DNA of 64,000 nt. It comes from Desulfonatronum sp. SC1. Its GTDB lineage: Bacteria > Desulfobacterota > Desulfovibrionia > Desulfovibrionales > Desulfonatronaceae. This document shows positions 1-9,309 of this stretch, in pieces; within the stretch, counting starts at the first letter, position 1, and each line of letters starts with the position of its first letter. The stretch is taken from contig NZ_PZKN01000011.1 of NCBI RefSeq assembly GCF_003046795.1, forward strand, positions 1 to 64,000, in the 5' to 3' direction. Under the pieces are notes generated by a model. The model made no database searches, was not told where the DNA came from, and saw nothing but the letters and a program-made list of their open reading frames with translations. Both the position numbers and the translations under genes were made by a program.

Positions 1-260
1 TTTTAAGCGTGAACATCTTTGAACGAAATCCATTATTACAGATAGTTGGAAATTACAGCTACGAAAACGAAGTTCGGTCAAACACTAACCAGTTGAGTTT
101 CTTTGATTAAACGTTGGGACACTAGTGATATCGACCAAATCGTAAACATCTTTAGGGAGATTTAGCATTTTTTTCCCACCCGGCCACGGTGTTTTTTTAT
201 TTTGCACGAAAAATGCCAACCAAGTGCCGAACTGGCAGTCAAACCCTTCCGGAGCTTCTC

Positions 261-1502
261 ATGACCACGACTATTGAACACCGCCCCATCCAGACCCTTG
301 AAGAATTTTACCACCTCATGGACCAGACGGCCCTTGTCCGACGCAAGGCCGCTCAAGACGCCCTGGCCGGACGGGAACCCGCGGAATCGGATATCGCCTC
401 ACTGCGTAACGCCCTGGAAAGTTTGAAGCAGATTCCGAACACTGACTCGGAAAAACCTTTCGAACGACTGCTGCGCATGGACGACGACCACGCGGTGACC
501 GTTGACCTGGACTACGAAATCACGGAACTGGCCAGGGACGTGATGTTCTTGGAGTTGGGCGAGACGGCCCTGAAACTGGTCATCGAGGATCAGACTCCAG
601 GCCTGCTTTCCCAGTCCGATCAGTTGGCCCAGCGGCTGACCAAGGCCTTGGGCCACGCGACCTTGCGTTGCTTCATCACGGACCGCGACGGCACGGTAAA
701 CAACTACTGCGGCCGGTACCGCTCCTCGGTCCAGGCCGTGTACAACGCGGTCTTCCTGACCCGTTTCGCCCGAAGCCGCGTTACCTGGCCCATAGTGATC
801 ACCTCCGGCCCGTTGTCCGGCCCCGGCCTCCTGGACGTCAGCGTCATCCCGCCAAAAACCTACGTCATGGCCGCGTCCAAAGGCCGTGAATACATGGACC
901 TTGCTGACGCCTACGGCAGCTTCCCGGCTCCTGATGAACAGAACCGCATGCTGCAAAATCTGCACGGCGATCTGAACAACCTGCTGGAAATGCCGGAACA
1001 CCGGAAATTCGGCCTGATTGGCTCAGGCTTGCAGGTCAAGTTCGGCCAGCTCACCGTGGCCCGCCAGGACATTTCCGGGTCCGTCCCCGAGGCCGAATCC
1101 CTGGCCTTCCTGAAGACCGTCACGGCCCTGATAGAACGCCACGACCCTAAAGGGCACACCATGCGCATCGAAGACACCGGCCTGGACATCGAGATCATCC
1201 TGACCATCGGCTCCGGCGATAAGCGCAAGGACTTCGACAAGGGCGACGGGGTGCTGTTTCTGGACCAGGCCTTGAGTCTGAACATCGGCAAGGGGCCCCA
1301 CTTGGTCTGCGGAGACACCTTCTCCGACCTGCCCATGCTCCGGGCGAGCCTGGAACGCTGCCCGGACACCCACGCCGTGTTCGTGACCCGCAACAAGGAA
1401 CTGCACAAGGCCGTGCTCGACCTCTGCCCCAAGGCCAGCCTCGTGGCCGAACCGGACATCCTGGTCCTGGCCCTGCACGCCCTGTCCCGTGTTTCCCAGT
1501 GA
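261..1502 (+). CDS. HAD-superfamily phosphatase, trehalose-6-phosphate phosphatase-like
   Basis: 413 aa from ATG 261, chosen because GGAG at 251-254 lies six bases upstream; the frame is open further up but without a ribosome site. The N-terminal ~130 residues form a helical, uncharacterised region. A HAD core follows, with the motif-I signature DRDGT (nucleophile and acid Asp) near residue 140 and a motif-IV-like GDTFSDLPML near residue 365. The region between them could be a type II cap of the kind found in sugar-phosphate phosphatases. The substrate cannot be read from sequence; trehalose-6-phosphate or another sugar phosphate is a family-level guess. A Trm112-like gene follows after 91 bases on the same strand. 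Confidence 0.75.
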   Translation: MTTTIEHRPIQTLEEFYHLMDQTALVRRKAAQDALAGREPAESDIASLRNALESLKQIPNTDSEKPFERLLRMDDDHAVTVDLDYEITELARDVMFLELGETALKLVIEDQTPGLLSQSDQLAQRLTKALGHATLRCFITDRDGTVNNYCGRYRSSVQAVYNAVFLTRFARSRVTWPIVITSGPLSGPGLLDVSVIPPKTYVMAASKGREYMDLADAYGSFPAPDEQNRMLQNLHGDLNNLLEMPEHRKFGLIGSGLQVKFGQLTVARQDISGSVPEAESLAFLKTVTALIERHDPKGHTMRIEDTGLDIEIILTIGSGDKRKDFDKGDGVLFLDQALSLNIGKGPHLVCGDTFSDLPMLRASLERCPDTHAVFVTRNKELHKAVLDLCPKASLVAEPDILVLALHALSRVSQ

Positions 1503-1593
1503 TCCGGACCATCCAGACCGACATCACCACCACGAACAGAGACGCTCTCCCAACCATCCGAACCACCGTCATTTCCATAAGGAGACCCATCCC

Positions 1594-1806
1594 ATGGCCC
1601 TGAACAAAGAACTGCTCGACATCCTGGCCTGCCCCAAGTGCAAGGCCGACGTCACCCTGACCCCAGCCGAGGACGGCCTGACCTGCGCACCCTGCCGGGC
1701 CGTCTATCCCATTAAGGAGGAAATCCCGATCATGCTCATCGAAGAGGCCATCCCGCTGGCGGACTGGGAAAACGGGGTCCGGGAACGGGGCAAGGGCGCT
1801 CACTGA
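1594..1806 (+). CDS. Trm112 / UPF0434 family small zinc-ribbon-like protein
   Basis: 70 aa. The ATG at 1594 follows AAGGAG at 1579-1584. The protein starts with the family pattern of a helix ending LLDILACPKCK, and a second CxxC-like pair (CAPC) sits before the conserved VYPI...IPIMLIEEA stretch. Bacterial Trm112-like proteins are thought to act as partners or stabilisers of methyltransferases, but no partner gene lies beside it here. It probably shares a transcript with the upstream HAD gene. The family call is firm; the role is not. Confidence 0.88.
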   Translation: MALNKELLDILACPKCKADVTLTPAEDGLTCAPCRAVYPIKEEIPIMLIEEAIPLADWENGVRERGKGAH

Positions 1807-2486
1807 AACCAAGGCCCCCATGATCCCCCGGGCACGCGCTGGCCCCATCCCTCTCCTGCTCATTTTCCCTTCCCTCCTCTCTCCGCTCCAGGCTGAACCT
1901 TCCCGGCCGACCCCGCCCGTGCCTTCCGGCAACCGGGGTCGGCATCAAAAACATCGAAGAGGCCCCACATGGCTTCGCTTCCGATACCGACCCGAATTCC
2001 ACGAGAGAATCACTAGAATGGGAAATGCTACTGTTCTCATTCCACTTTGCTTTCAAAATGACACTATCCAGAGAAACTCGAATTGGAGTCATGACCGAAA
2101 TCGCAATCGAAATCGGTATCGAAATCGAAACAACCAAATGCCTTCCTGAATGACTGCGATTTCGATCTCGATTTCGATTGCGAGCTGTCAATTTACGTCA
2201 GTTGAATGCAAACCGGAATAAGGCCATCCCCCCGTTTCCTTTTCCTGATCAACGCACAGCGTTGATGCCCCCCAAAAAAATCACCTTAAACACGCCGCTT
2301 CGCGTCGTATACGCACGGGTGTTTTCGGGGTTATTATGACAACCTTAAATAATACAAAACAATTTTGACGCCTTTGTTCCCCCCGATATCCTTCTCGGCC
2401 ATGGTCTCCAACCTGAAGGTCATGATCCGTGAGCCAGGGGCAAGGGGCCAATAGCCCAGAGCATGAACCAACTCGGGAGGAGAAAA
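1807..2486. other. Gene-free stretch with a GAAATC-rich inverted repeat
   Basis: About 680 bases without a credible gene. Short open frames on both strands have low-complexity translations and no family likeness. The one structured element is the inverted repeat at 2100-2184. The right part (2220-2400) turns AT-rich just before the chemotaxis chimera. Confidence 0.6.
2100..2184. repeat. Imperfect inverted repeat built of GAAATC / GATTTC units
   Basis: The left arm 2100-2128 reads as tandem (A)TCGAAATCG units. The right arm 2156-2184 is its reverse complement with about four mismatches in 29 positions. A 27-base loop separates them. It could fold into a long hairpin. There is no T-run after it, so it is not a standard terminator. 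It may be a non-autonomous mobile element, or a short-repeat array that inverted. Confidence 0.7.
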
Positions 2487-2776
2487 ATGCACAGCCAACA
2501 GGAGTCGCCGGGCAAGGATGGAACCTTGCTGCAATTGGTCACGTTTCACATCGGAGACGAGGAGTTCGGGGTGGAGATCCTCAAGGTTCAGGAGATTATC
2601 CGGATGATGAGGAACAGTCAGCGGCCAGCGAGGAGATCAACCGGGGGATGGAGGACATCAACCGGATCTCCACGGAGACCAGCGAGGTCATGGACCAATC
2701 GGCCCAGGCCGTGTCTGAACTGGCCCGCCAGGCCGTGGAACTGCGTACCCTGGTGCAGCAACTCAAGCAGGGTTGA
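2487..2776 (+). pseudogene. cheW 5' end fused out of frame to the 3' end of an mcp gene
   Basis: Starts like a normal cheW: GGGAGGAG at 2475-2482, ATG 2487, then about 40 residues of a CheW N-terminus (LLQLVTFHIGDEEFGVEILK and the following EIIRMM). Near 2604-2612 the CheW likeness stops. In the +1 frame the sequence becomes the end of a methyl-accepting chemotaxis protein (EEQSAASEEINR, then the coiled-coil tail ...LVQQLKQG) up to the TGA at 2774-2776. The parts are in different frames and neither is complete, so this is the scar of a deletion that removed the rest of cheW and most of an mcp. The terminator of the lost mcp still follows. Confidence 0.85.
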
Positions 2777-2782
2777 TCCTTT

Positions 2783-2815
2783 CGCCCGGCCCGATCTTCC
2801 TGATCGGGTCGGGCG
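2783..2815 (+). terminator. Hairpin terminator after the mcp remnant
   Basis: A 14-bp stem (CGCCCGGCCCGATC with its near-perfect complement, one mismatch) and a five-base loop, followed by ATGATTTT. It begins six bases after the mcp stop codon, so it is probably the original terminator of that gene. Confidence 0.75.
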
Positions 2816-2867
2816 ATGATTTTCCCGCGAGGACAACGCCACATGGCATGTAGCGTTTAGGAGGATT

Positions 2868-4543
2868 ATGAAACAGACTGCCTTCGAAACGAACCTCCGT
2901 GCTGCTCCCGCCAGCCAGGAGAAGGATGACTTCCCGCCCAAGGCAGCCTTACGAAAGAGCGAGGCAATGCCGCTTGAATGTCTGGAAGCCGCCGGGATAG
3001 GGAGCTATGTCGTAGATTTGGCCGGAGATGCCTGCAACAGCTCAGCCGTGTTCAACTCCCTTTTAGGCATCCCGCAACAGGAAAAACACCATCTGGAAAT
3101 TTGGCCGTCCACCATTCATCCGCAATGGCGGAAACAGGTCATGCGTGCGCACGACGACGCCATGAAAAAAGGTGAGCGTTTTGACCAGGAATACAAAATC
3201 ATCCGGCAAGAAGACGGCAGGAACATTGGGTGCACGACGTGGGAAGTTTTGAAAGCGATGATCAGGGCAGGCCGTTCAGGATGATAGGCGCCATCAGGGA
3301 CATCACGAAACGAAAAAGAATGGAACAGAAACAGGAAAAACTCCAAGTACAACTGCTTCAGGCGCAGAAGATGGAGGCCGTGGGCGTCCTGACGAGCGGC
3401 GTGGCCCATAATTTCAACAATATCCTGCAGACCATGGTCGGAACCATTGAACTTATGCGTCGAAGCGTTCCCCATGAACATCCCAACGCCGACCGTCTGC
3501 GGACACTCGCCAATTCCGTTGATCGCGGCGCTCATCTGGTCCGACAACTGCTGCAGTTCAGCCGCAAGGCAGAAACCCACAAGGAATGGACGAATATGAA
3601 CCGGGAAATCGCCCATGTCGTGGCGCTGCTGGAACACGTCATCCCAAGGATGATCAGCGTGGAGTTGCGCCTTGCTGAAGAGATCTGGACCGTCAACGCC
3701 GATCGGATTCAGGTGGAGCAGGTGCTGCTCAACCTGGCGAACAATGCCGTGGACGCCATGCCGGACGGCGGCAGGCTGATCTTCACGACGCAAAATGTGG
3801 TGGTCGACGATCCGCATGCCCTCGGCCTTGCGGGTGTCAATCTCGGACCTCATGTTTTACTGACGGTCACGGACACGGGGTGCGGCATGGACGAAGAGAC
3901 GCTGCGACACCTTTTCGACCCCTTTTTCACCACGAAAGGCAACGACAAGGGCACCGGCCTGGGGCTGGCCACGGCATACGGGATCATCACGGATCACGGC
4001 GGGGATGTCGCGTGTTTCAGCGAGCCTGGACTGGTGACCACGTTCCAGATCCACTGGCCGGCTGTGCTCGATCGCGGTGAAACTCGGGATGTACAGGAGC
4101 AGGTAGCCCCGGACTATCCGCACGGCGACGAAACCATCCTGGTGGTCGACGACGAGCCGGGCATTCGCGAAGTAACCGGCGAGGCTCTTGAATCGTTGGG
4201 TTATACCGTGATCGCCGTGAAAAACGGAGAGGAAGCCCTGATCGATTACGAAAAAAAGAAAGAAGCAATCCGGTTGGTCATTCTTGATCTGGGTATGCCC
4301 GGCATGGGAGGTAGACCCTGTTTGCTCGAATTGCGGCGCATCGATCCCGAGGTGAAGGTCCTCGTGTCCAGCGGATACCATGGAGCCGGCCTGGTTGATG
4401 ACATCTTGAAAAACGGTGCGGCCGGATTCATCCACAAGCCCTACCAGCTTCGCGACCTGGCCGTCCGGATTCGAGACGTGCTGGACCATGGACGGCAAGA
4501 GAACGGGGAGGTGAAGCAGAGGATATTGCGTTTAGGGTCATAA
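2868..4543 (+). pseudogene. Hybrid histidine kinase (PAS-HisKA-HATPase-receiver) broken by one frameshift
   Basis: ATG 2868 follows AGGAGG. Frame one encodes a PAS domain up to ...IIRQEDGR near 3218. The expected PAS end (WVHDVG...RMIGAIRDITKRK) then continues in the -1 frame from about 3223. A single missing base around 3215-3224 would restore one reading frame. Downstream are an H-box with AHNFNN, an HATPase domain (N-box LANNAVDAM, DTGCGM, GTGLGLA), and a C-terminal receiver with LVILDLGMPG and the conserved Lys of HKPY. All catalytic motifs after the break are intact, so the lesion is recent or a sequencing error. If real, the PAS input is cut from the kinase. The gene lies between other remnants of signalling genes. 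Confidence 0.85.
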
Positions 4544-4545
4544 GT

Positions 4546-4722
4546 TTCGCCGAGGAGTTTGCGCGATGGGCCCCTATAATGGTCTTGCGCGCTCTGGCCG
4601 GGGAAGTGGAGACAGCGGCCCATGCCGGTGATCTGGATGCCGTGCGGGGAAAGGTGGGCGAGTTGGAGAGGCGGTTCCAGGAAGTGCGGGAAACGATGGA
4701 GCGCGTCGACACGGGAATGTAG
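4546..4722 (+). pseudogene. C-terminal relic of an Hpt (histidine phosphotransfer) domain
   Basis: The frame ending at TAG 4720-4722 encodes ...LRALAGEVETAAHAGDLD and then a helix (VGELERRFQEVRETM), which looks like the last helices of an Hpt domain. The part with the phospho-accepting histidine is absent. The first in-frame ATG is 4579, with no good ribosome site. It abuts the hybrid kinase, whose original architecture may have ended in such a domain. Confidence 0.5.
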
Positions 4723-4783
4723 AAGATCGGCTACATGAGAGCCGGTTTGGCAGGACTGTTCTTGAAGCGGAAAGGAGGAGCAC

Positions 4784-7399
4784 ATGCACCAATGGCCAAA
4801 TTCGGATCACCGCCTCGGGGACCGGTTGCGGTATTTACGGACGCTGAAAAACATGACCCAGGCCGAACTGGCGCAAAAGCTCGACATCAGCCTGAGACAG
4901 TATAACCGCGTTGAACGGGGCGAGTCGCAACCGACCATCTCGTTGCTGGAACGGATTTGCACGGTCCTCGATTCATGCTTGAGCACGCTGTTCCTGGTTT
5001 TCGACGCGGAGGGAAGAAGTGACTGTCTCAAAAGGGCGGGACGAAACCAAGCGATTTGCGGACAGTCATTGACCGGGATGTGGGCCTTGAGAACAGGGTC
5101 CGGACCGCCTCGGTGGTCCGCTTCCTTGTATCAGCTTCTGGGCTACACACCTTTTTCCGTCAAGCCTACCTTGCATCGCTTTTTGAAGCATGTTTCTCCG
5201 GAGGATCAGTCCGCGTTCAACACGTTCATTGACGCGGCGAAGCAACCTGGAAACATCGAGAGCCAGTTCCTCCATATAATCACCAAATCCTCGGAAAAAC
5301 GCTTTGTGATTCTTTCCAGGGACTTTTTCCCGGGTGAAAACAATGATGAAGAACCATATATTCTTGTTCAAGATGTAACGGATCGAATACTCATTGACCG
5401 TGATCTTGTCCGCGGAAAGGAGCAATTGGAAAAATATGTTCGCGAGAAAAACAGCGAACTCGAATTAACACTGGGTCGATATCAGCAGGAAATTTCAGAG
5501 CGTATCAAAGCGGGAAAATTTTTGAATATTTACAAGATGATGGTCATGAGCTCAAATGACGCGCAAATATACGTCAATATTGAAGGAATCATCGTCATCG
5601 CGAATGTCGCCTATGAAAAACTTACAAACATTCCGGTGCAAAAAATTATCGGAAGATTACACGATACATTCATATCCAGTAATTTTGGCGATGCATATTA
5701 CGATCTTGAAGTTAAACCGCGCATGGATCTCGCTCTTCTGCGCGGAAGAAAAGCTTTTTATGACGGATGGATAACCATGGACTCAGGCCGCAGGTATTTG
5801 AGTCGAAGCTACACCCCATGCAGAGAGGGAAAAGAAATGGCCGGGGTGATCATCACGGTACATGACCTCACCCACCTGATGATCGCCCGTGATCAGCTCG
5901 CGGAAAGCGAAGCCCGCTTTCGCAACCTCCTCGCGAACGTCCCCAACGTGGCCGTCCAAGGGTATCGGATGGACGGCACGACTTTTTACTGGAACCAGGC
6001 TTCGGAACAAATCTACGGCTACTCCTACGAGGAAGTCGTGGGCCGCAATCTCCTGGACCTGATCATTCCTCCGGAAATGCGGGAGAAGGTCAAAACGGCG
6101 ATGCAACACATGGCCCAAACCGGCGAGCCCATCCCCGCGTCCGAATTGTGGCTGATGCACAAGGACGGCTCCTCGGTCCCCGTTTATTCCAGCCACGCGA
6201 TCATCAAGAAGGATAGCGCCCTGCCGGAATTGTTCTGCATTGACATCGACCTCACCGAAAGATTGCTGGCCGAGAAGGCGGTGCTCAACCAAAAATCCTA
6301 CCTGAGAGCAATACTCGATACGACACGAGACGGGTTCTGTATTGTCGACTTGCAGGGCAATCTCGTCGATGTCAACGAGGCGTACTGTCATATGTCTGGG
6401 CACACCAGGGAAGAGCTGCTGCGCCTGCACATCAAAGACCTGGATATTGAGGAAACGCCGGCTGAAATCGCGGAAAGACTTGCACGCATCCTCACCAATG
6501 GTTGCGAGCTGTTCGAGGTCCGGCATCGCAAGAGCGACGGAACACTTTTCAACATCGAAATCTCCTCGACGTTTCTGAATGAAAATGGGGGGCAGATCGT
6601 CAGCTTTTTGCGGGACATCACGGAGCGAAAGAAGGCCGAAACAGCGTTGACCCAAGCCAGGGAAATCGCGGAAGCGGCCAATCGGGCCAAAAGCGACTTC
6701 CTGGCCAAGATCAGCCATGAAGTCCGGACGCCTTTGAACGGGATCGTCGGTTTTGCCAACCTTCTCGTGGACACCTCTCTTGATGCGGAACAGCGCGAAT
6801 GCGTCACGCATATTACCGCGAGTTCGGAAAAAATGCTCAACCTGCTCAACACATTGCTCGACTTTTCGAAGATCGAGGCCGGCAAGATCGAACTACGGGA
6901 TGAACCCTTCTCGCCCCGCTGGACCGTGGAGGAGGCGGTGAACCTGATGATCCCCGTGGCCCGACAAAAAAACCTTGCCCTGAAATGGAACGTTGCGGAA
7001 GATGTGCCGGATGTTCTCCGGGGAGACATGGACAGGTTGCGACAAATTCTGCTGAACCTTGTCGGCAACGCCGTCAAGTTTACGGACCAGGGCACAGTGG
7101 ACCTGTCCTGTGGACTGGAGTTGATTGAAGGCCCAGGAGCCCTGCTGCGTTTCACGGTCAAGGATACGGGGATCGGCATTCCGGCGGACCAGATTGATGC
7201 GCTGTTCTCCCCATACGTTCGCGGAAAAAACGTGAACACCCGTTATTCCGGCACCGGGCTGGGGCTGGCCATCTCCAAGGAACTGGTGGAATTGATGGGA
7301 GGCGAAATCCGGGTGCAAAGCACCGAAGGCGAAGGCTCGACGTTCTGGTTCACGGCGTGGTTCAAGAAGGATTTGGAGCCAAAGGAGGATGCCGCGTAA
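4784..7399 (+). CDS. Cytoplasmic sensor histidine kinase with an N-terminal XRE-type HTH and several PAS domains
   Basis: 871 aa; ATG 4784 follows AAAGGAGGAG. Residues ~12-66 are an XRE-type helix-turn-helix (RLRYLRTLKNMTQAELAQKL...). Several PAS/PAC-like modules follow between ~85 and 625, including two clear ones ending FCIDIDLTER and SFLRDITERK. Then come HisKA with phospho-acceptor His645 (KISHEVRTPLNG) and HATPase_c with N, G1 (DTGIGIP) and G2 (GTGLGLAISKELVELMGG) boxes. No membrane segment and no receiver are seen. A DNA-binding domain on the kinase itself is unusual: it could act at its own promoter or tether signalling to DNA. No cognate response regulator lies adjacent. Confidence 0.9.
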   Translation: MHQWPNSDHRLGDRLRYLRTLKNMTQAELAQKLDISLRQYNRVERGESQPTISLLERICTVLDSCLSTLFLVFDAEGRSDCLKRAGRNQAICGQSLTGMWALRTGSGPPRWSASLYQLLGYTPFSVKPTLHRFLKHVSPEDQSAFNTFIDAAKQPGNIESQFLHIITKSSEKRFVILSRDFFPGENNDEEPYILVQDVTDRILIDRDLVRGKEQLEKYVREKNSELELTLGRYQQEISERIKAGKFLNIYKMMVMSSNDAQIYVNIEGIIVIANVAYEKLTNIPVQKIIGRLHDTFISSNFGDAYYDLEVKPRMDLALLRGRKAFYDGWITMDSGRRYLSRSYTPCREGKEMAGVIITVHDLTHLMIARDQLAESEARFRNLLANVPNVAVQGYRMDGTTFYWNQASEQIYGYSYEEVVGRNLLDLIIPPEMREKVKTAMQHMAQTGEPIPASELWLMHKDGSSVPVYSSHAIIKKDSALPELFCIDIDLTERLLAEKAVLNQKSYLRAILDTTRDGFCIVDLQGNLVDVNEAYCHMSGHTREELLRLHIKDLDIEETPAEIAERLARILTNGCELFEVRHRKSDGTLFNIEISSTFLNENGGQIVSFLRDITERKKAETALTQAREIAEAANRAKSDFLAKISHEVRTPLNGIVGFANLLVDTSLDAEQRECVTHITASSEKMLNLLNTLLDFSKIEAGKIELRDEPFSPRWTVEEAVNLMIPVARQKNLALKWNVAEDVPDVLRGDMDRLRQILLNLVGNAVKFTDQGTVDLSCGLELIEGPGALLRFTVKDTGIGIPADQIDALFSPYVRGKNVNTRYSGTGLGLAISKELVELMGGEIRVQSTEGEGSTFWFTAWFKKDLEPKEDAA

Positions 7400-7578
7400 C
7401 CAGGGCGAAGGCGTTCTGGATTGGGAGTACGGATTGCCAAGTTCAAGCCCGATCGATAGTGAACATTCTACAGGCAACGCAACGATGATGCTCTTCGAGA
7501 ATGCCACCATACTCTGAAAAAAAAACAACGACCACGATCACCGCATCGCCGCCGCGGTCAACGAATCGAGGAGAGGGC

Positions 7579-8592
7579 ATGCGAATTCAATCCATTCTAT
7601 TCTTCTTCGTTCTGTGCTTCGTCCTGTTTTCGTGGATAACTTCCCCCGCCAAAGCGGACGATATCATCATCAATGTGGATATTGACTTTGCCCAACTCCA
7701 AAAAGAAGCGGAACTCTACTTTAAGTTGAGCAGCGCGCTTTTCTCGGCGTTTACATCCCAGCCAAGCCTGATGCAGGGTTCGTTTACCGCGAAATATGAT
7801 GACGGGGCCGACGCGTCGCTTGAGATATTCAAACTCCCGATTCCCGTATATTTCAGGAAAGAACACTCCCTGCAGCCGTTTATCAAGCTGACCTACGGGT
7901 ATAGCGAATACACCCGCGTTCTTGAGCCCTGGGACTCCCGAATACCATTTGAAGAGGACTTCGGAAAGCGGGAAAAGGTGAAGATAAAGACAAACAGCCT
8001 GGGATTGAGAACGGGCGCAAAATGGAAATACGCTCACAATCTCTCCATAGAGCCGTCATTTGGCATCGCCTACACGCACGTTCACCACAAACAATACGCC
8101 AGAATGATGATCACGGATTACATCATCCAGCGCCACCCCTCATTTCACCGTGATCTTTACGACACAACCGTCGAACTCGTCACCATCAGCCCGGGCGTAA
8201 CGCACTCCCTGGATTATCCTTTTGGTCCCGGGACGATCGGCTTTGACGCGCAATTCCTGACCCAGTACTCAAAAGTATTTCGCTCCAAGGGCAGGTATGG
8301 GCAGATCACGGCAAACAGCAGCATCACCCATCTGGTCGTGGATTATGATTTTCCTCTGGGGCGTTCTTTTTTCAACAGAGAAATTTCGGTCAAGCCCTTT
8401 GTCGGCAGAACGGATTATTTCGGAGATCTGAGAGCGGGCATGGGGTTGCGGACCATGTACGAGTATGGCTTGGACTTCATTGTGGATATCAAGGATTATG
8501 GAGCCTATCTCTCCAGACTGTCCTTCGGCGGATCATACATGAAGGGCTATCAGTTGACTGGCTGGAAAATCGGATTAGGCTGGGAATTTTAG
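7579..8592 (+). CDS. Exported outer-membrane beta-barrel protein, function unknown
   Basis: 337 aa from ATG 7579, preceded by GAGGAGAGGG. An N-terminal signal peptide (hydrophobic residues ~5-22, cleavage likely after SPAKA) leads into a protein rich in alternating aromatic and polar strands. It ends in ...GLGWEF, a terminal aromatic residue typical of BAM-inserted barrels. It may belong to the solitary autotransporter-barrel type without a passenger. It follows the HTH kinase by 179 bases on the same strand and could be its target, but nothing in the sequence proves that. Confidence 0.65.
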   Translation: MRIQSILFFFVLCFVLFSWITSPAKADDIIINVDIDFAQLQKEAELYFKLSSALFSAFTSQPSLMQGSFTAKYDDGADASLEIFKLPIPVYFRKEHSLQPFIKLTYGYSEYTRVLEPWDSRIPFEEDFGKREKVKIKTNSLGLRTGAKWKYAHNLSIEPSFGIAYTHVHHKQYARMMITDYIIQRHPSFHRDLYDTTVELVTISPGVTHSLDYPFGPGTIGFDAQFLTQYSKVFRSKGRYGQITANSSITHLVVDYDFPLGRSFFNREISVKPFVGRTDYFGDLRAGMGLRTMYEYGLDFIVDIKDYGAYLSRLSFGGSYMKGYQLTGWKIGLGWEF

Positions 8593-8616
8593 CACGGCCC
8601 AGCATGGAGGTAGACA

Positions 8617-9300
8617 GTGAGCACATTCCCTTTTTGGATCGGATTCGGCGACATTCATGAACAGACCGGCAACCTTCGTCTGATTCCGAACCTGGCCGAG
8701 GCCGCGGGGATCCTGGTCAGCGGGGACCTGACCAACCGGGGCAAGAAGCCCGCGGCGGAGCGCATTCTGGAGCAGATTCGGAAAATCAACCCCAGGATCT
8801 ACGCCCAGATCGGCAACATGGATTATCCGGAAGTGGAGGATTTTCTCAACGCCCAGGGCGTGAACATCCATGCACGGGGCCTGGACCTGGGTCATGGAAT
8901 CGGGCTGATGGGCGTGGGCTACTCCAACCCCACGCCTTTTGGCACGCCGGGGGAAGTCACGGACGACCAGCTGGCCGTCTGGCTGGCCCAGGCCCACGAG
9001 CCGGTCAAGGATCTGCCGCACCTGTTGCTGGTGGCCCATAACCCGCCCTTCGACACCGCAGCGGACAAGGTCGGCGGCAAGACCTCCGTGGGCAGCCGGG
9101 CCGTCCGGGCCTTCATCGAGAAGGTCCAGCCGGAGGTCTGCCTGACCGGACACATCCACGAAGCCCGGGCCGAGGACCGCATCGGCAAGACCCAGGTGAT
9201 CAACCCGGGCCCCTTGTCCGGAGGCGGCTACGCCCTGATCCGGCTGACCGAGACCGGACTGCGCGGCGAGTTGCGGATGATCGGCCAAAGGTCCTCATAG
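8617..9300 (+). CDS. Calcineurin-like metallophosphoesterase
   Basis: 227 aa starting at GTG 8617, seven bases after GGAGG. It carries the dimetal phosphoesterase motifs in order: GDIHE (residues ~11-15), a VSGDLTNRG block, GNMD in the GNHD position, HNPPFD, and GHIHEA near residue 157. Asp in GNMD in place of the usual His is seen in a subgroup of YfcE/ICC-like enzymes. The substrate is unknown. The stop is nine bases before exonuclease III, so the two are probably cotranscribed. Confidence 0.85.
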   Translation: MSTFPFWIGFGDIHEQTGNLRLIPNLAEAAGILVSGDLTNRGKKPAAERILEQIRKINPRIYAQIGNMDYPEVEDFLNAQGVNIHARGLDLGHGIGLMGVGYSNPTPFGTPGEVTDDQLAVWLAQAHEPVKDLPHLLLVAHNPPFDTAADKVGGKTSVGSRAVRAFIEKVQPEVCLTGHIHEARAEDRIGKTQVINPGPLSGGGYALIRLTETGLRGELRMIGQRSS

Positions 9301-9309
9301 CGATACATC

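Noticed and set aside
2096-2184. Possible CRISPR-like repeat array
   Set aside because: Units are contiguous hexamer-like repeats in inverted orientation, with no unique spacers and no cas genes.
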